13,659 nt of DNA from Lachnospiraceae bacterium (GTDB lineage: Bacteria; Bacillota_A; Clostridia; Lachnospirales; Lachnospiraceae). The stretch is taken from NCBI GenBank assembly GCA_024690425.1, contig JAILCT010000066.1:1-13659 (forward strand), written 5' to 3'. Below the pieces are notes generated by a model. That model had not been told where the DNA came from and ran no database searches. It saw nothing but the letters and a program-made list of their open reading frames with translations. The translations under genes and the position numbers were made by a program. Shown here piece after piece: positions 4,189 to 11,895 of the stretch. Positions within the stretch are counted from its first letter, which is position 1. Each line of letters begins with the position of its first letter.

Positions 4189-6351
4189 TCAGTCTCTGTC
4201 AAAATCATCAGGGTCATCTTCATCATCCGAAGTCTGACTGTCAGACTCCTGCTCGTCAGAAGACATCTCTTCCTGTATCTCTTTATTCCCCTGCTCTATC
4301 TTTTCCTTTGCATCATCAAAGCGATTCTTCATTCTGAACTGACGTATTATCAGTATGATCACCAGAAGCACAAGAATGGCAATTATCACAAGTCCCGCAA
4401 AGGGTATGCCCGTCGTACGGACCGCCCTTGCAATCACAACCCGGGGTGAAAACGGAATCTCCTCCTCACGGGCGTTCTTTGCCGTAAGCGAGGCCGTTGA
4501 ATGTTCTCCCAGAAGAGCAACCTGCCCACTGAGACTGCTGAGCCTGCTATTGTCAGCCATAAGGTCTGCAAATATCTTTTCACCATCATCTTCTGACCAG
4601 GTTATGACATATATCATTCGCCTGAAATTGTACGGTGAACGAACAGCCTGAATTATTATCTTCTCTTTGAGAACTTCGGCTACCGTATCAATATCCCCAC
4701 TGATCGTATAGCCGCTGTCCGAGGGGACGATATACAATTCTTCTGCGATCGAATCAGGAAGGTCTATATCGCTGCTCCTGCCTGCGATCACTATGTTTGC
4801 ATCCGAAACTTCCGCATCCGCTATCTTGTGCGTAAGAGAAAAATCAGTCATCAATTTAGTGTTCTGCCCATTTCTCGCCGCAAGAGAAACAAGAGCCTGC
4901 ATAAGTGTATCTGAAAAACCCTGAGGTATACAGGCAACGGTATCACCTCCCCACATCGATGGGAATCGTGCGAGCGAGGGAGTTACAGTGTTATTGCTCG
5001 GTTCAAGATATATCTGGGAATCTGCATCGATCAATGTCCACGCTACATCATACCAGTCCTTGGAACAGTCTATTTTCCCAAGGTAATTGTACACGTCGAT
5101 GCTTATCTCAAAGCTTCCCTTTGAAAGAGATTCCTTCGGTATCTTCACACGGAGCTTGCCGTCGTCCACATTCGTCCCCGACAGCTGTACGCTCGTTGCA
5201 GGGACACCGTCAAAGAATACAGTAAGAAGCGACGTATCACCTATGAGCGCATCGGAGTGCCGGAAATGCACTTCAAAATATGACCCCGGACCGCCGAGTA
5301 TACCATCAGGCTGGTGGATCGTAAAATATGTCTGTTGATGGAATGCACCGGCGAGGTTCATATCGTCATATCCGAAATCCTTCAGCCTGTACAACCCATC
5401 CTCGCGTGCAGACAACACATCCCTGTTTCGGTCATGGCCGCTCTTTATCACCGTGCCAGCCCCGCTAAACTGTGAAAGAATATCGGGATCAGTCAGTATA
5501 TCTACTGATTTTTTCAGGCCATCTTTCCCGCCTCCTGAAACCTCTACCTTGGCACGGTCATCCGATCTTATGCCAAGGTAACCTTCTCCGTCAGCAAGTT
5601 TCGGATCCGCCTTACGCTCTGCATCTATCTCGAAAAAGCTTTCCGCATCGGCATCGACAGTTTTCCCGATTGTCAGCTTTCTTATATCCTTGTAGGGAAA
5701 ATTGGCACCAATAGATGAAGCGATCGTAAGAGCCGCAGAGCCTTCAGCCACCTCATCACTACCCGCCATTACCATCTCGGTGTTTATTGTGTTTCCGAGC
5801 TCCGCCCGGTTGAACACAAATGGATAAAGGTCGGAAAGCACAAAATCACTGCTTCTGACAAGCGTTAGCAAAAGGGCTGATTCGTCACTTATCAAAACCC
5901 AGTTCGCGGGATTATCTATATCCGCACAATCTCCGAGTATCGAACGCTGTGCGGTCACAATGCTGAGCTGGTTCATGCTTCCGTCAGTCTTGAGTATCTC
6001 CACGGGAAGCTTCACTTCCCACTTGTTCCCGTTCTTTTCAAGATCTTTCAGGCTGACACTCGCCACAGCGACTCCGTTCAATTCGATTGTTGCTGTGGAA
6101 TAATCCTCGAGCAGTGTATCGCTCGTCTTGAGCACGATCGAGAGCAGAGCCTCCTTGATCTCCGTCGACGCTGGTACGCTGAACCAGTATGACGTATCCG
6201 CCTTCGGCAGCTTGATCGACTGAGGCTCGTCAAATAGCTGTATCCTGTACGTTTGAGCAGATACATTATTCTTCTCTGCTGCCAAAACACTACTGGCAGT
6301 CAATATACCGGTTGTCAGAAACAATGCGATCACAAACAATAGCTTTTTCAT
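4189..6351 (-). CDS. BcsB-like exopolysaccharide synthase subunit, membrane-anchored
   Basis: This 720-residue protein has a signal peptide (1 to about 25, ending VLAA), a large extracytoplasmic region, one C-terminal membrane helix (about 650-669) and a cytosolic tail (670-720). The outer region shows the two-fold layout of BcsB (PF03170). Each half has a jelly-roll-like domain followed by a mixed alpha/beta domain, with the family CADIDNPANWVLI block (Cys142) in the first half and the related DCSKDWYDVAWTLI block (Cys429) in the second. BcsB partners sit outside the membrane, dock to the GT2 synthase and guide the growing glycan. The ATG follows AGAGGAAAAG, 34 bases after the synthase stop, so the gene is third in the operon. 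The tail is unusually acidic (about 20 Asp/Glu in the last 30 residues). The polymer need not be cellulose. Confidence 0.85.
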   Translation of the reverse strand: MKKLLFVIALFLTTGILTASSVLAAEKNNVSAQTYRIQLFDEPQSIKLPKADTSYWFSVPASTEIKEALLSIVLKTSDTLLEDYSTATIELNGVAVASVSLKDLEKNGNKWEVKLPVEILKTDGSMNQLSIVTAQRSILGDCADIDNPANWVLISDESALLLTLVRSSDFVLSDLYPFVFNRAELGNTINTEMVMAGSDEVAEGSAALTIASSIGANFPYKDIRKLTIGKTVDADAESFFEIDAERKADPKLADGEGYLGIRSDDRAKVEVSGGGKDGLKKSVDILTDPDILSQFSGAGTVIKSGHDRNRDVLSAREDGLYRLKDFGYDDMNLAGAFHQQTYFTIHQPDGILGGPGSYFEVHFRHSDALIGDTSLLTVFFDGVPATSVQLSGTNVDDGKLRVKIPKESLSKGSFEISIDVYNYLGKIDCSKDWYDVAWTLIDADSQIYLEPSNNTVTPSLARFPSMWGGDTVACIPQGFSDTLMQALVSLAARNGQNTKLMTDFSLTHKIADAEVSDANIVIAGRSSDIDLPDSIAEELYIVPSDSGYTISGDIDTVAEVLKEKIIIQAVRSPYNFRRMIYVITWSEDDGEKIFADLMADNSRLSSLSGQVALLGEHSTASLTAKNAREEEIPFSPRVVIARAVRTTGIPFAGLVIIAILVLLVIILIIRQFRMKNRFDDAKEKIEQGNKEIQEEMSSDEQESDSQTSDDEDDPDDFDRD

Positions 6352-6385
6352 TTTCTTTTCCTCTTTTTCACCTGTATTGTTCTTA

Positions 6386-8656
6386 TCAGCTGTTTACGCT
6401 GAATGGTTTTTTATCATTTGCCGTATATACCGAATCGGTAAATGACAGTCCGTGCTTTGTCTTCTCCCAGTAGAATGGTTTTACTATCAGCTGGAACAAA
6501 GCCTTATACGCAGCTATCGACATAAATACCCAGTAGAGCGGTGTAAGCAGTCCATAATGGATCATCGAATACGAAAACGGATGTTGCTTCTTCAGTGCAC
6601 AGTCTCTTATGACAAAATACGTACCGACCATGTTCATATAAACGAACATGAAATTTCCGACGATCATCTGACTCGCGGCAACGTAATACAGCACACCGGG
6701 GAACAGGCCCTCGATCCAGTACGGCCTGAACAGTATCCAGATTACGAGCATAGCCCAGAAGAACGGATTTATGAGGGGCAGGAATGGCGTTCCAAATATC
6801 ATTGCAAAATATCCCACCATGCCTCTGGCACCAATCTGGCGCGAAAACTGTATAGGGTGCCGCATATGTACGAAGAAAGTCTGCATATAGCCTTTTATCC
6901 ATCGTGAACGCTGACGTATCCAGTTTCCTAAGCTGCAGTTTGCCTCTTCCCATGTCCGCGAATCAATAACGGCCGTACGGCATTTATGTTTATAAAGCCT
7001 TATCCCTAGGTCCGCGTCCTCCGTGACATTGAAAGGATCCCAGCCGCCGACTTTTTTCAGGAACTCTGTTTTGAAATGATTCGACGTTCCTCCGAGCGGT
7101 ATCGGAACATTCAGCTGCATTATCCCAACAAGCAGCAGTTCAAACCACATACTGTATTCCTGGGTGAACAGTTTGGTGAGCCAGTTTTCCGAGCTGTTAT
7201 AATAATTTAGCTTGGCCTGTACACACACGTAATCAGCCGGAAGCCTTTTGAACGCAAGGTAGGCCTTTTTCAGCTGGTCGGGTTCCGGTCGGTCCTCGGC
7301 ATCATAGATGACTACGTAATCACCCTTGCAGCCTATAAGCCCGTAATTGCATGCTTTCGGCTTGGTCTTAGGTTGTGAAAACGGAACGACTACCGGGTAA
7401 AAATACGCCGGCAGATGCATATTATGGACCGCTTCTATAGTCTCCCTGTCGTCCTCCTCAAGAAGAATACGCACATCAAGCTTATATTTCGGGTAATCCA
7501 TATTCTCTATCTTTTTTATGAGATGATGAATGACCTCAACCTCTTTGTAGACAGGTATCAATATTGTGTATACGGGCAGCTCATGTTCATCGATAGCGGA
7601 AATCTCTTTTTTCGAAAATCTCAGTTGCGCATCTTTTTTTGTGCCCTTCATGACAAGAACGAATTTTGCCACGGCCATAAGAAGATATATCGTCTGGAAT
7701 ATCGCCATAAGAATGAGCAGCATTTTGCCACGATTGAAGACAAAACCCGCAACACCCATGATAAGCAACATCGACAGCATTACAATTATCTGTCCGGATG
7801 TAAAAGTCACGATCGCCGAGTTCTCCGGTTGCGTCTCATACAGTCCGAAAACGCTTTCATGTGATTCCCGATTGCTGTATATGTTCTCAAAACATGAGAA
7901 GAACTCATGGCTGCTCGCAAGCACCTGCTCCACGTGTCTTCCGGTAAAATCTTCAAGTTCCTGAAGTTCTTCAGGCTTTAGCTGTTCTTCAGCCGTCACC
8001 AGCACATAACTGGCAGCCTCATCGGCAATGACAGCCTTTAACCGTAATGCCATGTCATAAGGAAGCGCTGTAATATCTGCGCTCTGCCGTCCGGCACCAA
8101 GCCTTCCCATCTGCATCATGTCAGCCAGTGTCCTGTATAGATCCTCTTCCCTGACAGTATTCTGGCACAACAATATGTCCCCGAGTCGCCCGCCACTGCG
8201 CTTCTGTAACTCAAGCGCCATATCAAGTTGTTCACGCGTGATCATCCCACGCTTTACAAGCTCATCGCCAAGCAGTGTTTTTTCACGCTGTCGGCCGGCA
8301 AGAACTGCTTCCAGCTGTGAATGGGTCAGAAATCCCATCTCAACGCAGATCGACCCAAGACGCCCGCCGTGAACTCTCTGATATGCAAGAGCAGTATTCA
8401 TCTTTTCGCGATTAAGATAACCTTCCTTGATCAGTATCTCACCAATCGGCGCGCTCTTATCCTGTCCAATGAATGCTGCGAGCTGTCCGGGAGAAAGTAT
8501 CCTCAGTGCGCCGAGTGCTTCACCAAGCAGCATATCATGATCCTTCTGATAATCGAGTGCCTCGTTCAGCTGTTCTTCCGTGATCAGTCCCTGGTCTATA
8601 AGCCGCGAGCCCAGTCCGCCTCTTCCGTTTCTTTTTTCTTCACCTTCCGTGCTCAT
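6386..8656 (-). CDS. Processive GT2 exopolysaccharide synthase with N-terminal MshEN (c-di-GMP-type) repeats
   Basis: This 756-residue protein joins three parts. Residues 15-181 hold six half-repeats of the MshEN type (LGxxL...G.I....L..AL..Q) at about 15-37, 43-65, 71-93, 99-122, 128-151 and 157-181, that is three MshEN units. Two membrane helices follow (about 285-335). The cytosolic GT2 domain (360-600) shows EEDDR (400-404), DAED (452-455), TED (545-547) and QRSRW (582-586), matching the D, D, D, QxxRW set of cellulose-synthase-like enzymes. Further membrane helices run to about 725. It should polymerise a nucleotide sugar and export the chain. MshEN domains bind c-di-GMP in MshE and in the E. 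coli EPS synthase NfrB. Its ATG overlaps the upstream stop (ATGA), indicating translational coupling. The sugar is unknown. Confidence 0.88.
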   Translation of the reverse strand: MSTEGEEKRNGRGGLGSRLIDQGLITEEQLNEALDYQKDHDMLLGEALGALRILSPGQLAAFIGQDKSAPIGEILIKEGYLNREKMNTALAYQRVHGGRLGSICVEMGFLTHSQLEAVLAGRQREKTLLGDELVKRGMITREQLDMALELQKRSGGRLGDILLCQNTVREEDLYRTLADMMQMGRLGAGRQSADITALPYDMALRLKAVIADEAASYVLVTAEEQLKPEELQELEDFTGRHVEQVLASSHEFFSCFENIYSNRESHESVFGLYETQPENSAIVTFTSGQIIVMLSMLLIMGVAGFVFNRGKMLLILMAIFQTIYLLMAVAKFVLVMKGTKKDAQLRFSKKEISAIDEHELPVYTILIPVYKEVEVIHHLIKKIENMDYPKYKLDVRILLEEDDRETIEAVHNMHLPAYFYPVVVPFSQPKTKPKACNYGLIGCKGDYVVIYDAEDRPEPDQLKKAYLAFKRLPADYVCVQAKLNYYNSSENWLTKLFTQEYSMWFELLLVGIMQLNVPIPLGGTSNHFKTEFLKKVGGWDPFNVTEDADLGIRLYKHKCRTAVIDSRTWEEANCSLGNWIRQRSRWIKGYMQTFFVHMRHPIQFSRQIGARGMVGYFAMIFGTPFLPLINPFFWAMLVIWILFRPYWIEGLFPGVLYYVAASQMIVGNFMFVYMNMVGTYFVIRDCALKKQHPFSYSMIHYGLLTPLYWVFMSIAAYKALFQLIVKPFYWEKTKHGLSFTDSVYTANDKKPFSVNS

Positions 8657-10200
8657 TTCTTCACCTTGAATATTTTGTATTCTCCTATGCTCGCCACCTC
8701 ATCGGCCCAGCCCGCACCGTTATTGTAAAGCTCTGGCCATGCGATGTTCAGTGCGTCCATGTTCCCGTAGCTGCCTATCTGTGGTACAACAATATAATCT
8801 ATACCCGTTCTTACCGGATCCGCCACGCAGTCCTCAAAATCAGTGCTGCAGCTGATCACCCATTCTTCAGGATGATCTGCATTCATTATGATATAGTAAG
8901 TACGGTATGAATCCATCAGCACTCTCGAATTCCGGCAGTTTGCATTCAGATATTCCGCGACCGTTTCCGAGTTGGCAGGAATGTTCAGAAACAAATCCTC
9001 ACGGAACATCGGTGACTGTGAGAATCCCCACGTAAACACCAGCGCTGACGCCGCCAATCCAACAGCCATGATCCTGACCACCATTGAGGCCCGGTCTCTT
9101 GCGGCATTTATCGCATAAGGCACAAATGCCGGAGCAAAAAACAGGGGATAGCAGACATACCTGACATATCCGCCTGATTTTCCAATAAGTATCAGAACGG
9201 TCGTAAATGCCGATAGCCCCAGGACTGAAAACACCATGATAAGTGTTTCATATCTGAAGAAGGTACCGGTCAGCGCCCTTGCTATAAGAAGAGCGGCAAA
9301 CGGGATCAGCATCGGCCATATGCGCTCAAATACAAACGAGACAGCAGACAGTATACCCCCATAATCCTGATAATATGCGGAATATGCCGACATAGAATAT
9401 CCTGAATCCATGAAGTAAAGCGGATTTCCGGTAATGAGCCAGTTGTATATTATCCAACATACGACCGAAAATATGAGCGGCAGAAAAGTAACCCACATAG
9501 TGCTTTCTATATACCAGAATGGTTCTATCCCTTTCCCGGGATAATACTTTCTCTCACGCTTTGAAATGAGCATGTGCAGTGTCATTCCGAGACCAACAAA
9601 CAGCGCAAACGGAACTGCCTCATAGCGAATAAGGAACATGATCACGAAAGTCATGCCCATCTCCATGATATAAAAAGGCTCTCCTTTTCTGATCCAACAT
9701 GTAAGACTTGATATGATCTGCATACCCGCGGCAGCCATCATGATCTCCGACATGCCATTGGCCCCGTAAAACATCACGTAAGGATTGACAACAAACAGGA
9801 TTATTATGATTAGTGCATCCCTTTCCCTACATTTTAAAGTATGGAAGCATCTGTACATTGACTTGACGCCCCAGGCCTCAAAAAGGGCGCTGGCAAAAGA
9901 CATACTTATGCCTTTTGTAACAAGGGGACGCCACAGCTTTGACAGCAGAACAAACGGTAGCTGGATAACGGAAGGCAACGGATTCCATACAAGTCCCATG
10001 GATGTGAGACGGTGGGGAATCGAATAGAATACATAAAAAGAATTGGCCGTCCTACTCATGGCATCACCCAAAAGTACCTTGTGGTATCCCAGATATATAC
10101 CCAACGCCCATTCCATCACAAAAACAACTGCCGCTAAGCGCCACTCGTTCTTTCTCTGACGTGCGATATGTTCACCCGCAAATATCTCCGTGCGGTTCAT
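8653..10200 (-). CDS. Multi-pass GT-C-type glycosyltransferase-like membrane protein
   Basis: This 515-residue protein has about ten hydrophobic segments from residue 20 to 395, then a soluble domain of about 120 residues expected outside the membrane. After the first helix comes LLGDAMSRTAN with Asp46, placed like the catalytic acidic residue in the first extracytoplasmic loop of GT-C enzymes (ArnT, PMT). A GANGMSE segment (146-152) resembles another loop of that superfamily. Such enzymes move a sugar from a lipid-phosphate donor. As first gene of the operon, with its stop overlapping the ATG of the GT2 synthase, it may decorate or prime the polymer. The ATG at 10198-10200 has only a distant AAAGGGG, so initiation may be weak. 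The exact family is not resolved and the role is inference. Confidence 0.68.
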   Translation of the reverse strand: MNRTEIFAGEHIARQRKNEWRLAAVVFVMEWALGIYLGYHKVLLGDAMSRTANSFYVFYSIPHRLTSMGLVWNPLPSVIQLPFVLLSKLWRPLVTKGISMSFASALFEAWGVKSMYRCFHTLKCRERDALIIIILFVVNPYVMFYGANGMSEIMMAAAGMQIISSLTCWIRKGEPFYIMEMGMTFVIMFLIRYEAVPFALFVGLGMTLHMLISKRERKYYPGKGIEPFWYIESTMWVTFLPLIFSVVCWIIYNWLITGNPLYFMDSGYSMSAYSAYYQDYGGILSAVSFVFERIWPMLIPFAALLIARALTGTFFRYETLIMVFSVLGLSAFTTVLILIGKSGGYVRYVCYPLFFAPAFVPYAINAARDRASMVVRIMAVGLAASALVFTWGFSQSPMFREDLFLNIPANSETVAEYLNANCRNSRVLMDSYRTYYIIMNADHPEEWVISCSTDFEDCVADPVRTGIDYIVVPQIGSYGNMDALNIAWPELYNNGAGWADEVASIGEYKIFKVKK

Positions 10201-10267
10201 AATGTTTCTTTTGCCCCTTTGTTCAATGTATATATATCCTTTCGTTGATTATATGCCCAGATTTTTT

Positions 10268-10276
10268 ATTATAGCA
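10268..10276 (-). promoter_or_regulatory. Extended -10 promoter of the exopolysaccharide operon
   Basis: On the minus strand TGC TATAAT (10268-10276) is a consensus extended -10 element. No good -35 is present; at that position lies the palindrome at 10291-10302. The predicted start near 10261 gives a leader of about 60 bases to the ATG at 10200. Confidence 0.5.
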
Positions 10277-10290
10277 TATTTGCTGGTAAA

Positions 10291-10302
10291 AGTATTAATA
10301 CT
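10291..10302. promoter_or_regulatory. Perfect 12-bp palindrome in the divergent intergenic region
   Basis: AGTATTAATACT is its own reverse complement. It lies where the -35 element of the exopolysaccharide operon promoter should be and about 40 bases upstream of the ywaF-like -10 element. An operator or activator site is possible; in AT-rich DNA a chance palindrome is also possible. Confidence 0.3.
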
Positions 10303-10336
10303 GTTAATAAAATGGGAATACCCCTGAAAATTTATA

Positions 10337-10345
10337 TGATATAAT
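10337..10345 (+). promoter_or_regulatory. Extended -10 promoter directly abutting the ywaF-like start codon
   Basis: TGA TATAAT (10337-10345) is a consensus extended -10 element. It ends six bases before the ATG at 10352, so the transcript should begin at or next to the start codon. No clear -35 is seen. Confidence 0.55.
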
Positions 10346-10351
10346 CCATAT

Positions 10352-11122
10352 ATGTCATTATTCTTTACTTACGAAAACAATTTACCTTCCGGCGTAGGGT
10401 ATGCCTTGTTCAGCCCCGCCCATATATCCGCGATTGCCGTAAGCCTGGTTATCATATTGCTTATAACGGTAAGGTTTGCTGTTTCAGGCGTAGAGAAGCG
10501 GCTGCGCATACGCAGGATCACAGCGATCATTCCCGTCATTCTGCTGGTACTGAGATTTACCTATGCAGTCATATACGGAGCTCCCGTAGTATATGAACTG
10601 CCTCTCCATCTGTGCAGTATGACCGGTATATTCTGTTTTATATATGAGTTTTGCCTTGAAAAATCTCCCTACGTGCGCTCGGTATTGGGTCAGGCCATGT
10701 ATGCGCTCTGCCTTCCCGGAGCACTTATGGCAATACTTTTTCCCAACGGAACCATATACCCTATAATCCACTATATTTCTTTTGAAAGCTATCTGTTTCA
10801 CAGTCTCATTGTCGCTTACATATTCTTAAGATTTATCGATAAGGGAATCGTCCCGAGTGTAAGAGAGGCATACAAGAGCATACTGTTCCTGCTCATTATA
10901 GTACCCCCGGTATATTTGTTTAATGTGATATTTGATACAAACTATATGTTTGTCATCCGTCCGTCCCTGGGTTCACCGCTTTACGGTTTCTACAGGGGCG
11001 GAGGATATGCGGGATATCGTATTGGATTTGCATTTACGGCATTAATTGTGATCTATATGATGAATATACTGTATGTACCGGTACATTTTCTGTCTGTCAG
11101 ACACCCTGTCCGGCCACGATAA
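10352..11122 (+). CDS. YwaF/TMEM164-family (TIGR02206) integral membrane protein
   Basis: This 256-residue protein has about seven hydrophobic segments. Family landmarks are the N-terminal LFSPAH (19-24), the conserved ELPLHLCSM (82-90, with His86 and Cys88) in or next to a membrane helix, a central FPNGTIYPIIHYISFESYL region, and the FDTNYMF (194-200) and GSPL (207-210) pair before the last helix. Bacterial members (YwaF) have no settled function. The eukaryotic relative TMEM164 has been described as a phospholipid acyltransferase, so a lipid role is possible but not shown. The ATG at 10352 lacks a ribosome binding site and lies at the expected transcription start; the family-like N terminus supports this start. 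The gene is divergent from the exopolysaccharide operon. Its 3' end overlaps a convergent frameshifted gene, and no terminator is visible. Confidence 0.8.
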   Translation: MSLFFTYENNLPSGVGYALFSPAHISAIAVSLVIILLITVRFAVSGVEKRLRIRRITAIIPVILLVLRFTYAVIYGAPVVYELPLHLCSMTGIFCFIYEFCLEKSPYVRSVLGQAMYALCLPGALMAILFPNGTIYPIIHYISFESYLFHSLIVAYIFLRFIDKGIVPSVREAYKSILFLLIIVPPVYLFNVIFDTNYMFVIRPSLGSPLYGFYRGGGYAGYRIGFAFTALIVIYMMNILYVPVHFLSVRHPVRPR

Positions 11123-11349
11123 ACATTATTGCAAGGATAATACCGCCTGCTGACAGGACTAATTCAATTATGACTATCGCAAGAAGCCAAAAAGGCCCTT
11201 TCTCTCCCTTTTTTCAATGCCTTTATTACAAAAATGATCGCAATGATCGATAAGATCATGGATACCGGCGGTGCAAGAAACAACCCCAGCATGACTATGA
11301 TCATGAAGACAGAATGAACGGTTCCCCGGTTGGTAGGACCTTCCAGCAC
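11097..11349 (-). pseudogene. Small three-helix membrane protein gene with apparent one-base frameshift
   Basis: The frame beginning at a GTG (11347-11349), or an internal ATG at 11304, encodes two strong membrane segments (IIVMLGLFLAPPV; SMILSIIAIIFVI). It reaches a basic KALKKG segment and soon runs into a stop (61 residues). In the next frame the DNA continues to encode a third membrane segment, PFWLLAIVIIELVLSAGG then IILAIMFIVAGQGV, ending at the stop at 11097-11099. Removing one base in the A6 run (11209-11214, minus strand) or the T5 run (11189-11193) joins them into about 83 residues. The join would overlap the 3' end of the ywaF-like gene by 26 bases. No good ribosome binding site precedes the GTG. 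It may be a sequencing error, a true pseudogene or a slippage site. The family is not recognised. Confidence 0.55.
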
Positions 11350-11404
11350 AGAAGCGACAACCAGGGTAGTTTATTTAATTAGCATATTATTGTCACATTT
11401 GATA

Positions 11405-11433
11405 TTGAATGTATATTATAAAACATGTATACT
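11405..11433 (+). promoter_or_regulatory. Sigma-A-like promoter of the small orphan gene
   Basis: TTGAAT (11405-11410), 17 bases, TATACT (11428-11433). The expected start near 11440 leaves a short leader of about 23 bases containing the GGAGGAGA ribosome binding site. Confidence 0.6.
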
Positions 11434-11462
11434 ATCGATAAAACATTTACGGAGGAGACATA

Positions 11463-11666
11463 ATGAACAGATATAAGGTATCAGGATTCAGATCCATCAG
11501 GGATAAAGAAAGGTTCTGCTCGGAACTCACCCATGACATCAGGATAAACAGTCAGGAAATGCGGGGACTTACTTTTGAATCCGAAAAAGAGATCGGCTAT
11601 CTGATGGACAGGCTTAAGAATAAATCAATCTGTCAGGGACTTAAAGTTGCAGTTCTGGATTCATAG
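11463..11666 (+). CDS. Small soluble hypothetical protein (67 residues)
   Basis: I do not recognise this family. The gene has a good promoter at 11405-11433 and a strong GGAGGAGA site six bases before its ATG, which argues that it is expressed. The product is short, basic at the start (MNRYKVSGFRSIRDKERF) and otherwise charged and helical, with two cysteines and no membrane segment or signal peptide. It stands alone: the gene to its left points away, and the gene to its right is convergent with its end 17 bases from this stop. No clear terminator follows; CATAG/CTATG around 11665-11681 is a weak dyad without a U-tract. A regulatory or nucleic-acid-binding role would be a guess. Confidence 0.7.
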   Translation: MNRYKVSGFRSIRDKERFCSELTHDIRINSQEMRGLTFESEKEIGYLMDRLKNKSICQGLKVAVLDS

Positions 11667-11683
11667 CTTATTCCTATGATCAT

Positions 11684-11854
11684 CTATTCCATTGAATATG
11701 TCATCATTTCATATTTCAGCCTGCTTCCTTCAGTAATTTCAGGCGGAAGCAGGGCTCTTGCAACCAGCTTGAGATCATCCGACTCTGTATCGGTTCTTTT
11801 AAGGTTCGCATAATCCCCATCTATACTTACAACTTCGTAATACCATGTTTCCAT
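11684..11854 (-). CDS. DUF3006-like small protein
   Basis: I place the start at the ATG at 11852-11854, because a GAGAGG site lies seven bases before it. The ATG 36 bases upstream (11888-11890) has its purine-rich stretch too close to the codon. This gives 56 residues: WYYEVVSIDGDYANL, an acidic stretch, then VARALLPPEITEGSRLKYE. That order, a beta-rich [VI]-x-x-[IV][DE]G-x-x-A-x-L start followed by a V-x-x-x-LLP-x-x-x-x-EG-x-x-L end, fits DUF3006 (PF11213), whose function is unknown. It is the last gene of a closely packed minus-strand group, about 40 bases after the fucosyltransferase-like gene. The family call rests on motif reading only. Confidence 0.62.
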   Translation of the reverse strand: METWYYEVVSIDGDYANLKRTDTESDDLKLVARALLPPEITEGSRLKYEMMTYSME

Positions 11855-11895
11855 ATCAATACCTCTCGCACAGATCGCCACTCTTCTCATTCCCT

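Noticed and set aside
6504..6953. Minus-strand 149-residue frame inside the GT2 synthase gene
   Set aside because: It is an alternative frame of the synthase gene, which has full catalytic motifs and membrane helices. No independent start signal was seen.
10314..10327. GGGAATACCCC dyad upstream of the ywaF-like gene, considered as an operator or terminator
   Set aside because: The stem is three to four base pairs with no U-tract and no known site match.
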